Below are positions 30,231 through 40,487 of a stretch of DNA of 64,000 bases, one piece after another. How positions within the stretch are numbered: the first letter of the stretch is position 1; each line of letters begins with the position of its first letter. A model generated the notes under the pieces. The model was not told where the DNA came from and did no database searches. It was given only the letters and a program-made list of their open reading frames with translations. The position numbers were made by a program, and so were the translations under genes. This DNA is from an uncultured Pelagibacteraceae bacterium (GTDB lineage: Bacteria; Pseudomonadota; Alphaproteobacteria; Pelagibacterales; Pelagibacteraceae), in NCBI GenBank assembly GCA_902564385.1, contig CACFAT010000001.1, positions 208,322 through 272,321 on the forward strand, in the 5' to 3' direction.

Positions 30231-31447
30231 TGAATATAGATGATATAAAAAGAGAATTTCCAATTTTTGACGATAAAATTCAAAATAATGATTTAGTATA
30301 TTTAGATAGTGCTAATTCATCTCAAAAACCAAGAGTTGTTGTAGATAGAATTTATGATTTTTATACAAAAGAGTTTTCTAATGTAGGTAGAAGTGTTCAC
30401 TATTTGGCGGTTGCTGCTACTAATTTATATGAACAAACAAGAGTTTCAGTTCAAAAATATATTAATGCTAAAGATAAAGATGAAATCGTATTTACTAAAG
30501 GAGCTACTGAAGCAATTAATTTAGTCGCTAACACTTTTGGTCAAAAATATTTATCTGAAGGAGATGAAGTATTGTTGACTGAACTCGAGCATCATTCAAA
30601 TTATGTTCCTTGGCATTTTCTCAGAAAAGCAAAAAATATAAAAATAGAATTTGCTGAAATTAATGATAATGGCGAAGTAACATTAGAAGCTATAGAAAAA
30701 AAAATTACAAACAAAACAAAAATAATCAGTGTAAGTCATTTATCGAATGTAACAGGCGCAATATTACCTATCAAAGAAATTGTACAATTGGCTCATTCGA
30801 AAAATATACCAGTTCTAATTGATGGTTGCCAAGGTGCGCCTCACTTAAAATTAGATATGCAGGATATTGATTGTGATTTTTATGCAATTTCTGGACATAA
30901 AATGTACGGACCAACTGGAATAGGTATTCTATATGCTAAAAAAAAATGGCTTGATGATTTGCCCCCATATCAAGGTGGAGGAGGAATGATAAATGAGGTT
31001 AAAAAAGAAGGTATTACTTATGGTGAATTACCTAATAAATATGAGGCTGGCACAATGGCTACAGCTCAAGTTATAGCTTTTAATGAATCCATAAAATTTA
31101 TGGAAAAAATTGGTATTCAAAATATCGAAAAACATGAAAAAAAATTATTAGACTACGGACTAGAAAAGTTAAGAAAAAATAATTCAGTTAATATTATAGG
31201 AAATCCAAAAGAAAAGGGCGGGGTTATATCATTTACTATTGAAGGTGTTCATCCACATGATATTGCAACAATTCTTGATGAAGATGGAGTAGCTATTAGA
31301 GCAGGGCATCACTGCTGTCAAATATTACATGATAAATTAAATTTACCTGCAACTGCAAGAGCTTCATTTGGAGTTTATAATACGAAAGATGATATTGATA
31401 AGCTTGATGAAGCAATTAATAAATGTAAAAAAATTTTTAATTTATAA
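30230..31447 (+). CDS. sufS: Cysteine desulfurase SufS
   Basis: PLP Lys in DFYAISGHKMYGPTGIGILYAKK; RAGHHCCQ. Confidence 0.97.
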   Translation: MNIDDIKREFPIFDDKIQNNDLVYLDSANSSQKPRVVVDRIYDFYTKEFSNVGRSVHYLAVAATNLYEQTRVSVQKYINAKDKDEIVFTKGATEAINLVANTFGQKYLSEGDEVLLTELEHHSNYVPWHFLRKAKNIKIEFAEINDNGEVTLEAIEKKITNKTKIISVSHLSNVTGAILPIKEIVQLAHSKNIPVLIDGCQGAPHLKLDMQDIDCDFYAISGHKMYGPTGIGILYAKKKWLDDLPPYQGGGGMINEVKKEGITYGELPNKYEAGTMATAQVIAFNESIKFMEKIGIQNIEKHEKKLLDYGLEKLRKNNSVNIIGNPKEKGGVISFTIEGVHPHDIATILDEDGVAIRAGHHCCQILHDKLNLPATARASFGVYNTKDDIDKLDEAINKCKKIFNL

Positions 31448-31911
31448 TGGACTTAAAAGATTTATATCAAGAAATAATATTAGACCATGGAAAAAATCCA
31501 AGGAATTTAGGAAAGTTTGATAATTATAATAAAGATGCAAAGGGAAATAATCCTTTATGTGGTGATAATGTTCATGTGTATCTCAGATTAAATGAAAATA
31601 AAAAAGTTGAAGATATTGCATTTGAAGGTCATGGGTGCGCTATTTCAATGGCATCAGCATCAATTATGACTGATATGGTTAGAGGCAAAGAAGAAAAAGA
31701 GGTAAAAGAAATTGTAACTGATTTTCTAGGAATGATAAAAGAAAAAGATTCTTTAGAAACTAATATTTTAAAAGATGACGAAAAAACTAAATTAATGAGT
31801 TTATCTGGTGTTAAGCAATATCCTATGAGAGTAAAGTGTGCAACTTTATCTTGGCATACTCTTACATCAGCATTAGATAATTCAGATCAAATTGTAAAAA
31901 CAGAGGAATGA
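31447..31911 (+). CDS. sufU: SUF sulfur relay/scaffold protein SufU
   Basis: LYQEIILDHGKNPRN, NPLCGD, GHGCAISMASASIM, RVKCATLSW: conserved Cys/Asp set. Confidence 0.93.
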   Translation: MDLKDLYQEIILDHGKNPRNLGKFDNYNKDAKGNNPLCGDNVHVYLRLNENKKVEDIAFEGHGCAISMASASIMTDMVRGKEEKEVKEIVTDFLGMIKEKDSLETNILKDDEKTKLMSLSGVKQYPMRVKCATLSWHTLTSALDNSDQIVKTEE

Positions 31912-32210
31912 AAATGGATCTTAAAGAAAAAGTAATTGCTGAAATAAAAAAAATTTATGATCCAGAGATACCTGTTAATATATATGAATTAGGGTTGATA
32001 TATGATATTATCATTAATAATTCTGAAGTTAAGGTTAAAATGACTTTAACCACACCAAATTGTCCAGTAGCTGAAAGTTTGCCTAAAGAAGTTAAAGAAA
32101 GTATATTGGAAATTAAAGAAGTTTCAAAAGTAGATCTTGATTTAGTCTGGGAGCCACCATGGGATAAATCAATGATGTCTGAAGCTGCAAAACTTGAACT
32201 AAATTTATGA
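31908..32210 (+). CDS. sufT: DUF59/MIP18 family SUF-associated protein (SufT-like)
   Basis: IYDPEIPVNIYELGLIYDI, MTLTTPNCPVAESLP. Confidence 0.88.
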   Translation: MKMDLKEKVIAEIKKIYDPEIPVNIYELGLIYDIIINNSEVKVKMTLTTPNCPVAESLPKEVKESILEIKEVSKVDLDLVWEPPWDKSMMSEAAKLELNL

Positions 32211-32542
32211 CAAAACAAATTATAACATTAAGCGATAACGCAGCTCAAAGAATAAAAGAAATTATGTCTAATGCTGAAAAAGACTCTTTAGGAGTTAGAG
32301 TTGGAGTTAAGTCAGGTGGGTGCGCGGGGATGTCTTATGTTATGGAGTACACAAAAGAGGCAAACCCAAATGATGAAGTAGTAGAGGATAAGGGTGTAAA
32401 AGTCTTCATAGACTCTGCAGCTGTAATGTATTTACTTGGAACAGAAATGGATTTTAAAAAAGAAAAATTTTCTTCACAATTTGTATTTAATAACCCGAAT
32501 GAAACGGAGAGATGTGGCTGCGGAGAATCCTTTAAAATATAG
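32207..32542 (+). CDS. sufA: A-type Fe-S carrier SufA/IscA
   Basis: LGVRVGVKSGGCAGMSYVMEY and C-terminal CGCGESF. Confidence 0.95.
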   Translation: MTKQIITLSDNAAQRIKEIMSNAEKDSLGVRVGVKSGGCAGMSYVMEYTKEANPNDEVVEDKGVKVFIDSAAVMYLLGTEMDFKKEKFSSQFVFNNPNETERCGCGESFKI

Positions 32543-32601
32543 TATTTAATTTACGCATACCAGCATTGCGTTTATTGCATATCTATGATAGAATCATTGA
32601 T

Positions 32602-32766
32602 ATGAACACTTTTGAACATAAAAACCTAATTAACTCTGAGGTTAAAACTCAAAAAAGAAAATATTTATTCAGAAGTTTAATTAAACCAGTAGAAGCGGGC
32701 GCACATGGCACCCTCAACTACATGGTTAAAAAAGGTTTAGGAAAAAATAAAATAGCTAAAAAATAA
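32602..32766 (+). CDS. Small basic protein of unknown function (about 54 aa)
   Basis: ORF MNTFEHKNLINSEVKTQKRKYLFRSLIKPVEAGAHGTLNYMVKKGLGKNKIAKK; ATG 32602 preferred over the TTG at 32566, which lies in a probable promoter. Confidence 0.5.
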   Translation: MNTFEHKNLINSEVKTQKRKYLFRSLIKPVEAGAHGTLNYMVKKGLGKNKIAKK

Positions 32767-32775
32767 AAAAGCTAT

Positions 32776-34182
32776 TTAACAACTATAGTACATATCAAAC
32801 TCAATAGGATGAGGTGTATGTTCAAAGTTGTGTATCTCCTCAAATTTAAGAGCAATATAAGCATCAATTTGATCGTCAGTAAATACTCCACCTTGAGTCA
32901 AAAACTTTCTATCTTTATCTAAACTTTCCATTGCTTCTCTTAATGATCCGCAAACAGTTGGAACTTTTTTAACTTCCTTCTCTGATAAAGCGTAAAGATC
33001 TTTATCAAAAGATTTTCCTGGATCAATTTTATTTTTGATACCGTCAATTCCCGCCATTAACATAGATGCAAATGTTAAATATGGATTACCAGATGCGTCT
33101 GGGAATCTAATTTCACATCTTGCTCCTTTTTTGCTCAGAGTTATCGGAATTCGACAAGATGCTGATCTGTTTCTTGCAGAATAAGCAAGCAATACGGGAG
33201 CTTCAAAACCTGGAATTAATCTTTTATAACTATTTGTTGTAGCATTTGAAAACGCATTAATTGCCTTAGCATGTTTAAGTATTCCACCAATATAATAAAG
33301 TGCAGTTTGTGACAAACCGGAATATTTATTTCCAGAAAAAACTGGAGTTTTTCCTTTCCAAACTGATTGGTGAACATGCATTCCTGATCCATTATCACCT
33401 TTTACAGGTTTAGGCATAAACGTAGCAGTTTTACCAAATGAATGTGAAACCATTTGAACTACATATTTGTATAATTGAACATTATCAGCTTGATCAACTA
33501 ATGTACCAAAAAGCATTCCAAGTTCGTGCTGACTTGGAGCAACTTCATGGTGATGTTTTTCAACTGTGATACCTACGTCTCTTAAACCTTTTAAGTATTC
33601 ACCTCTTATATCCTGAGCACTATCTACTGGAGGGACTGGAAAATATCCACCTTTAACTCCAGGTCTATGACCCATATTACCATTTTCATAACTTTTTCCA
33701 GAATTATACGGTCCTTCTGTGCTATCTATCGAAAAACTTGTTTCGTTCATGTCGTTTTTGATTTTTACATCATCAAAAACAAAAAATTCTGGCTCTGGAC
33801 CAAAGTAAGCTTTGTCACCTATACCAGTCTTCTTTAAATAAGATTCAGCTTTCTTCGCTATCCCTCTTGGATCTCTTTCATAAGGATTTCTTTTAATTGC
33901 ATCTAATATGTCGCAAAATAAAACAAGAGTATTATGAGATGTAAATGGATCAACGATTTGTCTGTTTAAATCTGGTTTTAATATCATGTCAGATTCATTT
34001 ATTGCTTTCCATCCAGCAATAGATGATCCATCAAAAAATACACCATCGGTTAACATGTCCCCATCGACTACGGATGCATCCATAGTTAAGTGCTGTAATT
34101 TACCTCTTGGGTCTGTAAATCTTAAATCGACAAACTCAATTTGCTTGTCTTTCATCATTTTTAGAACTTTGCTTGCGCTCAT
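32776..34182 (-). CDS. glnA: Type I glutamine synthetase
   Basis: FFDGSSIAGWKAINESDM, GSGMHVHQSVWK, NRSASCRIP; SD AGGAG before ATG. Confidence 0.97.
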   Translation of the reverse strand: MSASKVLKMMKDKQIEFVDLRFTDPRGKLQHLTMDASVVDGDMLTDGVFFDGSSIAGWKAINESDMILKPDLNRQIVDPFTSHNTLVLFCDILDAIKRNPYERDPRGIAKKAESYLKKTGIGDKAYFGPEPEFFVFDDVKIKNDMNETSFSIDSTEGPYNSGKSYENGNMGHRPGVKGGYFPVPPVDSAQDIRGEYLKGLRDVGITVEKHHHEVAPSQHELGMLFGTLVDQADNVQLYKYVVQMVSHSFGKTATFMPKPVKGDNGSGMHVHQSVWKGKTPVFSGNKYSGLSQTALYYIGGILKHAKAINAFSNATTNSYKRLIPGFEAPVLLAYSARNRSASCRIPITLSKKGARCEIRFPDASGNPYLTFASMLMAGIDGIKNKIDPGKSFDKDLYALSEKEVKKVPTVCGSLREAMESLDKDRKFLTQGGVFTDDQIDAYIALKFEEIHNFEHTPHPIEFDMYYSC

Positions 34183-34327
34183 ATAATCTCCTGTAGAATT
34201 AAATATCTGGGTTAATTACCAATATTGTTATAATAATGAATACATATAATGAGGATATCACCTATGCAATTTAAACATATAATTATGTCAATAATTTCAG
34301 TGCTTTTTTATCAATCATAAGTTGAAT

Positions 34328-34807
34328 ATGACTTTACTAAATAAAGAACCAGTTAAAAGAGCAGAGAAGTGTCTTAAAGAGTTTGATGAAAATTTATCAG
34401 TTGTAGAATTAGAAAATTCAGCAAAAACAGCATTGGATGCAGCAAGTTCATTAAATTGTGAAGTAGGAGCAATTGTTAAAAGTTTACTTATTAAGATGGA
34501 AAATGATTTTTTACTTTGTTTAGTTTCTGGTGACAAAAGATGTTCGTTAAATAAATTAAAAAAAATTTCTGAAAAAAAAAATGTAAGAATGGCTTCTGCT
34601 GACGAAGTTAAGTCTCAAACAGGATATACAATTGGAGGTGTATCTCCTGTAGGTCACATAAATAAAATTCAAATATTTATAGATAATTCTTTAAGTAGGT
34701 TTAAAGATATTTTTGCTGCAGCTGGTCATCCTAATGTGATTTTTAAGATCAATTATGAAAAATTAATTCAAATTACAAAAGGTGATGTGAAAGATATTAC
34801 AGAATGA
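34328..34807 (+). CDS. YbaK/EbsC family aminoacyl-tRNA deacylase
   Basis: EVGAIVKSLLIKMENDFLLCLVSGDKRCSLNKL, TGYTIGGVSPVGH; track start 34322 is TTG, ATG at 34328. Confidence 0.9.
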   Translation: MTLLNKEPVKRAEKCLKEFDENLSVVELENSAKTALDAASSLNCEVGAIVKSLLIKMENDFLLCLVSGDKRCSLNKLKKISEKKNVRMASADEVKSQTGYTIGGVSPVGHINKIQIFIDNSLSRFKDIFAAAGHPNVIFKINYEKLIQITKGDVKDITE

Positions 34808-35691
34808 AGCAAGCTAATTTAACAGATTATATTTTATTAACATTATTATCAATAATTTGGGCATCTGCTTTTTTTAATATAAAAATTGCAACAGAGTCGT
34901 TTGGTCCAATGACAATTGCTTTTTTGAGAGTATTTTTTGGATCTATACCAGTATTAATTTTATGTTTTTATAAAAAAATAGTAATTGAAGCATTTTCAAA
35001 AGATTGGCATTGGTTCATGTTAATAGGACTAATCAATTTAGTTATACCATTCTTTTTAATTGCTTACGGGGTAAAATCTGTGCAAAGTAATTTGGCAGCA
35101 ATTTTGATGTCTACTACTCCTTTGAGCTCTACTATATTAGGTCACTTTTATACAAAGAACGAAAAATTTAATGTTGCCAAAACTATAGGAATATTAATAG
35201 GATTTGCAGGAATTGTTTATTTATTTTCTGATAATATTTTAATCGATGAAAATAATTTTCTTTCAGCAATATTAATTTTAGTAGGATCAACATGTTATGT
35301 AATAGGTGGAGTTTTGACACTTAAAATTAGTAAGAAAAAAAATGAAAACGTTACTGGATCAATATTAATTTGGGCAACTCTGATATTATTTCCTTTGATG
35401 TGTTTATTAGAAACTCCTTGGGAAAATACTCCATCATTAAATTCAACTATGTCAGTAATTTATCTTGGTATAATACCAACAGGAGTTGCTTGGCTTTTAA
35501 GGTTTAAAATTTTGAAAAAGAATGGTTTAATTTTTCAATCTCAGGTCTCATACTTAATCCCAATCTTTGGAATTATTTTAGGCTATATATTTTTAAATGA
35601 ATTAATAACTTACAAGGTATTAATATCTTTATTGGCTGTAGTTGTAGGAATTTATTTTGTTAGAAAAGCAGATACGAAAATTATTATTTAA
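34804..35691 (+). CDS. EamA/DMT family transporter
   Basis: about 10 TM helices, duplicated EamA domains. Confidence 0.9.
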   Translation: MKQANLTDYILLTLLSIIWASAFFNIKIATESFGPMTIAFLRVFFGSIPVLILCFYKKIVIEAFSKDWHWFMLIGLINLVIPFFLIAYGVKSVQSNLAAILMSTTPLSSTILGHFYTKNEKFNVAKTIGILIGFAGIVYLFSDNILIDENNFLSAILILVGSTCYVIGGVLTLKISKKKNENVTGSILIWATLILFPLMCLLETPWENTPSLNSTMSVIYLGIIPTGVAWLLRFKILKKNGLIFQSQVSYLIPIFGIILGYIFLNELITYKVLISLLAVVVGIYFVRKADTKIII

Positions 35692-36601
35692 GTGAAGATA
35701 TAGAGCTAATATGCTCTGGTTTTGTTTCACAACATCCTCCCAATATTGTTGCCCCACCTTCTATGAATTTTTTTGATAAATTATAAAATTCATTTGTATC
35801 AAAATTATCTCTTTTTCCTAAAGATTGATTAGGATTTACCCCAATTTCATCTGGTTTTGCTGTATTAAATGTATGTATTGGTCCTGGCTCATCAACTCCC
35901 CACAAATTTATTTTAAATCCAAATGGTACTTTACAATTTAAAAATTTATCCAATACGGACAGTGATATTTCTGGAGAAATACATGCACAAACTACACCAA
36001 GTGTATTTTCATCTTGAATAATCTCAAATAATTGCTCAATTTTTTCTTCTGAGGGTAGGTCACCATTTTTTTTTAAATGTATTCCAATTAAAACTTTTTT
36101 GTTTAATTTTTTAGATATATTAAGAGCGGCTTTAACTTCATTAGTGCTGCTAATAACATCTAAGTATAAAAAATCAGTAAATTCACTTAAAATATCAGCT
36201 TGTTCAAACATATCTTCCTCTATTAATTTGATATCGCGATCATCAGTTATATAAGTGTCTCTTTGGCTTGGAATTGATCCAGCTACTAATATATTTTTCT
36301 TTGATAAATCTTTAGCTTTGATTGCAAGTTTACATGCAATTTCGTTTAGTATTTTGAATTCATCACCAACTTTATTTTCTATTAATCTAAATTTTCTACA
36401 ACTAAATGTGTTAGTAACAATAACATCTGAGCCTGCGTTGATATATGATAGATGAGTATCAACTAACATTTGATGATATTTTTCATCTAATAAAGCGCTA
36501 GCAGACCATAAAGTCCCCATAGATACCATTCCTTTTTCAAGTAATAATTGACCCATACCACCATCTAAAATTCTTATTTTTTTAAAAAAATTGTTATCCA
36601 T
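35684..36601 (-). CDS. Homocysteine S-methyltransferase family protein
   Basis: ILDGGMGQLLLEKG; zinc Cys in CACISPE and GGCCETKPEHI. Confidence 0.9.
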   Translation of the reverse strand: MDNNFFKKIRILDGGMGQLLLEKGMVSMGTLWSASALLDEKYHQMLVDTHLSYINAGSDVIVTNTFSCRKFRLIENKVGDEFKILNEIACKLAIKAKDLSKKNILVAGSIPSQRDTYITDDRDIKLIEEDMFEQADILSEFTDFLYLDVISSTNEVKAALNISKKLNKKVLIGIHLKKNGDLPSEEKIEQLFEIIQDENTLGVVCACISPEISLSVLDKFLNCKVPFGFKINLWGVDEPGPIHTFNTAKPDEIGVNPNQSLGKRDNFDTNEFYNLSKKFIEGGATILGGCCETKPEHISSISSLK

Positions 36602-37454
36602 TTTTTTTATCCCTTGTAGCTATAAATACTCCAACGGTTGTTATTAAAAAACCAATTATGTCAGTAAATGTTAATTGTTCATTTAAAAATATCCATGCCA
36701 TTACTGCTGAAGTAGGAGGTACTAAAAAAAATAAAGTAGTAGTTTTGCCCACAGTACCTCTTTTGATTAAAAACATAAGAATAGTAAAAGCTCCAAATGA
36801 AACTAATATAATTTGGTGAGACATACCCAATATAAAACTAGTTGTAAAATTTATGTATGCATTTTCAAATATAAACATTAATAATAGATTAAAAAGGCAA
36901 CCACCAACTGCTTGATACGCATTGTTAACTGACAAAGCTAAATTTCCACTCAATTTTTTTTGCCACAATGTTCCAGCCGTTATTGCAAATAAAGCTAAGA
37001 CTGTAGCTAACAATCCTAAAGGAGGAATTTCTTTTCCAAAATCAATACCTAAGACAGTGACAGAACCAATGAAACCTAAACTGATACCTACCCACTGTTT
37101 CCAAGATATTTTTTCTCCAAAAATTGGACCAGATAAAATATTTGTTAAAATAGGTTGAAGTGTAACTATTAAAGCTACAATTGCAGCTGGCATCCCAATT
37201 GAAAATGCATACCAACATCCACCTAAATAAATCCCATGAAATAAAATACCTGTTGAAAGACTTTCAATAATATTTTTTAATTTTCCGAAAATTTTATCAT
37301 TACTGAGATAAGCAAATACAAGAAAACCAATTGTTACAATCCCAAACCTAAATGCTAAAGCTGCAAATGGAGAAGCATTTTGAACAATTTCTTTCCCAGA
37401 TATGAATGCCGATGACCATAATAATATAAAGAGCAAAGGAAATGATTTTGTCAT
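36594..37454 (-). CDS. EamA/DMT family transporter
   Basis: Duplicated EamA domains; 8-bp overlap with the downstream methyltransferase. Confidence 0.9.
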   Translation of the reverse strand: MTKSFPLLFILLWSSAFISGKEIVQNASPFAALAFRFGIVTIGFLVFAYLSNDKIFGKLKNIIESLSTGILFHGIYLGGCWYAFSIGMPAAIVALIVTLQPILTNILSGPIFGEKISWKQWVGISLGFIGSVTVLGIDFGKEIPPLGLLATVLALFAITAGTLWQKKLSGNLALSVNNAYQAVGGCLFNLLLMFIFENAYINFTTSFILGMSHQIILVSFGAFTILMFLIKRGTVGKTTTLFFLVPPTSAVMAWIFLNEQLTFTDIIGFLITTVGVFIATRDKKNG

Positions 37455-37477
37455 GGTAAAGATATATGGCGTAATAT

Positions 37478-38275
37478 CTAATTTTTGTTGTGAATTCTAT
37501 CCATTTCTTGAAGTTCGACTTCAAGTTTGTCTAATTCTTCACCACCAGCCATCATACTAAGAAGTTTTTCTCTAGAAATATCTTTTTTTTGGAATGTTCC
37601 CATGCTTTTTCCTCGGTTAAGTACAGTGAAACTATTACCAACAGGGTACGCATGATGTACATTATGAGTAATTAAAATTACAGCCAATCCCTCAGACGCA
37701 GCCTTTACAATATATTTTAATACCATTGATGCTTGATGAACTCCTAAAGCCGAAGTTGGTTCATCTAAAACTAAAACTTTTGCTCCAAAATATATAGCCC
37801 GTGATATTGCTAGGCATTGTCTTTCACCACCGGACATAGTTCCAACTGCCTGAGATGGATCTCTAACATCGATACCTATCTGTCCCATTCTATCTGCTGC
37901 TATCTTATTTGCTTTCTCCACATCAAAAGTTTTAAGGAAAGGAATACCTTTTTGAGGCTCTCTTCCCATAAAAAAATTTCTAGTAACACTCATTAAAGGA
38001 ACTAATGCTAGATCTTGATAAACTGTTCCTATACCAATATCTAAAGCATCTTTGGGTGAGTCAAAAACAATTTTATTATCTTCAAATATAATTTCTCCTT
38101 CATCTGGTTTATGAACACCTGCTAAAGTTTTAATTAAAGTCGACTTTCCTGCTCCATTATCTCCAAGTAAGCACATGATCTCACCTTTTTTTAATCTCAT
38201 TGTGACATCTTTAAGCGCTATTACCTTTCCAAAAAACTTACTAATATTATTAAATTGAACGAGATAGTCAGACAT
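37478..38275 (-). CDS. Sugar ABC transporter ATP-binding protein (single-NBD, FrcA-like)
   Basis: [42 protein letters not shown]. Confidence 0.94.
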   Translation of the reverse strand: MSDYLVQFNNISKFFGKVIALKDVTMRLKKGEIMCLLGDNGAGKSTLIKTLAGVHKPDEGEIIFEDNKIVFDSPKDALDIGIGTVYQDLALVPLMSVTRNFFMGREPQKGIPFLKTFDVEKANKIAADRMGQIGIDVRDPSQAVGTMSGGERQCLAISRAIYFGAKVLVLDEPTSALGVHQASMVLKYIVKAASEGLAVILITHNVHHAYPVGNSFTVLNRGKSMGTFQKKDISREKLLSMMAGGEELDKLEVELQEMDRIHNKN

Positions 38276-39402
38276 TATTTACTCTCAGTCACTTTCTTTC
38301 TGATATAGTTATTAAATACTACAGCTATCAACATCATTGCCCCTAAAAAAACCTTAAACCAATCAGTGTCAACATCTGTATAAAATATTCCCATAGATAC
38401 AGTCCCAAATATAATTGCACCAAAAGCAGCACCTATTGCAGATCCATATCCACCTGTTAATAGACAACCACCAACAACAGCAGCTGCAATAGCCTCAAGT
38501 TCTTTTAAAGTACCTCTCATAGTATCTGCAGAACCTGCATCTAATACTTGAATACAAGCAAAAATAGTAGAAGCAACTGCCGTCCCGATAAATAGACTTA
38601 TTTTTACCCTTCCAACAGGCACACCCACATTTGTTGCTCCAACCTTATCGCCTCCAGATGCGAAGATCCAATTACCGTATCTTGTTTTCATCAATATCCA
38701 TGTTGCAAACAATGTTAATGCAATAAACCAAATAACTGATGGAGGTATTCCAGTTGCAAGAGGAGTTCCATCAGTTCTTAGTTCAATCAATTTTAATGAT
38801 CCCAACCAAGTAAAAAGCCATTTAAAAGTATCTGTAGCAAATAACCAAGCTAATGGATCATCTTCAATTAATACTCTTAGTCCTGGAACTTGAGTTCTAC
38901 CAGTAATCAATCTTGTTATTGCTAATGTCAAACCTCTTAAAATAAAAAGCATTGCAAGTGTTACAATAAAAGATGGCAAACCGGTTTTGACAACCATTAT
39001 GCCATTAAAGTATCCAACCAATACTGCCATAGCGAAAGCAAAAACTATACTCATCCATAATGGCCAACCCCAATAAATTGCAGGAATTGCGATACAAATT
39101 CCAGCAAAGCCAATCATTGATCCAATTGACAAATCAAATTCACCGCCAATCATTAACATCGCTGCTGCTATTGCTATAATTCCCAAATTAGCTGAAACAT
39201 CGAGGAAATTAAGCATTCCATAGGCGCTAAACATACCAGTATCGCCAGCTACAATTCCAAAAAATATAAATACAAGTATTGAGCCACCTAATGCACCTAG
39301 CTCAGGCCTATTCAATAAAACTCTTAGTGGTGATATTTTTTTTAGACGTTCGTCTTCACTAAGACTACTTTTTGATGAAATACTTTTTGATTTTAATGAC
39401 AT
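38275..39402 (-). CDS. Sugar ABC transporter permease (CUT2/RbsC family)
   Basis: [43 protein letters not shown]. Confidence 0.94.
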   Translation of the reverse strand: MSLKSKSISSKSSLSEDERLKKISPLRVLLNRPELGALGGSILVFIFFGIVAGDTGMFSAYGMLNFLDVSANLGIIAIAAAMLMIGGEFDLSIGSMIGFAGICIAIPAIYWGWPLWMSIVFAFAMAVLVGYFNGIMVVKTGLPSFIVTLAMLFILRGLTLAITRLITGRTQVPGLRVLIEDDPLAWLFATDTFKWLFTWLGSLKLIELRTDGTPLATGIPPSVIWFIALTLFATWILMKTRYGNWIFASGGDKVGATNVGVPVGRVKISLFIGTAVASTIFACIQVLDAGSADTMRGTLKELEAIAAAVVGGCLLTGGYGSAIGAAFGAIIFGTVSMGIFYTDVDTDWFKVFLGAMMLIAVVFNNYIRKKVTESK

Positions 39403-39416
39403 TTAAATTTTGAAAA

Positions 39417-39447
39417 AAGGCCTGACCAAAAAATTTAGTCAGGCCTT
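39417..39447 (-). terminator. Intergenic hairpin plus U-tract between binding-protein and permease genes
   Basis: Perfect 10-bp stem AAGGCCTGAC/GTCAGGCCTT (39417-39426 and 39438-39447), followed on the minus strand by TTTT. Confidence 0.8.
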
Positions 39448-39458
39448 AAATATAGATT

Positions 39459-40382
39459 TTATCTATAACCTTGAGCTGCCCATTTAATTACTTTAGCAGC
39501 ATTATCAGGAGTAACAAATCCAGGTCCAGTCATAACTACACCTGCAGGCATTGTTCCCCATCTCATGTACTGAGCAAAAATAGCTATAGGCAAATAACCT
39601 TGTAGATATTGTTGTTGGTCAATTAAAAACTCTACTTTACCTGCAGCAGCAGCTTTTAACATATTAGGTGACATATCAAATGTTCCTAATTTAACATTTC
39701 CAACTTTACCAGCAGCTTCTAAAGCTTTTAGTGCTGCTTCACCAGATAAACCAGCTCCTAAAGTTAGAATAGTGTCATATCCACCACCTAATTTTGCAGC
39801 AACAGCTTTTTGAATTTCAGTTGGGTCATTTGATGTTCCAAGAATATCAACAGATCCACCAAAACCTTTTTTGAAACCTGCACATCTTCTATCAAGCGCT
39901 ACGTTTCCAACTTCGTGGTTAACGCATAAAGCTTTTTTTCCTCCAGCGGCCTTCATTTTTTGTCCGCCACCAACGCCAGCTTCAAATTCAGTTTGACCTA
40001 CGTGTGCACTAATTCCTAATGATGCATAGTCATCCGAACCAGAGTTCATAGAGACCACTGGTATACCAGCAGCTATTGCTGCTTTAACAGATTTTCCTAA
40101 TGCAGCTGCATCAGGTAAAGTAATTACAATACCTTTTGGTTTTTGTGATACAGCGTTATCAATTAGTTTTGCCATTTCAACCATGTCAAAAGTTCCAGGC
40201 GCAGTGTATTTGCAAGATACTCCCATATCTTTACAAGCAGCATCAACTCCATTTTTAGCCACCGACCAAAAAGGGTCATTAGCTTGTCCATGTGAAACAA
40301 CAATTATATCAGTTGCTAATGCTGATACAGACATCATTGCCCATGCAGCAACAGCTAATATAAAGTTCTTTATTGTTTTCAT
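39459..40382 (-). CDS. Sugar ABC transporter periplasmic substrate-binding protein (CUT2)
   Basis: Signal peptide ...SVSALATDIIVVSHGQANDPFWSVAKNGVDAACKDMG; periplasmic binding protein fold. Confidence 0.93.
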   Translation of the reverse strand: MKTIKNFILAVAAWAMMSVSALATDIIVVSHGQANDPFWSVAKNGVDAACKDMGVSCKYTAPGTFDMVEMAKLIDNAVSQKPKGIVITLPDAAALGKSVKAAIAAGIPVVSMNSGSDDYASLGISAHVGQTEFEAGVGGGQKMKAAGGKKALCVNHEVGNVALDRRCAGFKKGFGGSVDILGTSNDPTEIQKAVAAKLGGGYDTILTLGAGLSGEAALKALEAAGKVGNVKLGTFDMSPNMLKAAAAGKVEFLIDQQQYLQGYLPIAIFAQYMRWGTMPAGVVMTGPGFVTPDNAAKVIKWAAQGYR

Positions 40383-40487
40383 TTTTAATTTCCTCTCTTA
40401 AATAAAAGTTAACTTTTAAACATTAAAGCTAACATAAATTTATTTAGATTGTAAAGAAGCAGGTTGTATTCAACCTAAAGTTGATTT

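Noticed and set aside
34264-34320. 18-codon ORF MQFKHIIMSIISVLFYQS upstream of ybaK
   Set aside because: Very short, AT-rich, weak SD spacing; cannot be separated from chance without comparative data.
36594-37477. Possible SAM-type riboswitch for the homocysteine methyltransferase
   Set aside because: The gene overlaps the upstream EamA ORF and only ~23 bp precede that operon, so there is no room for a leader.
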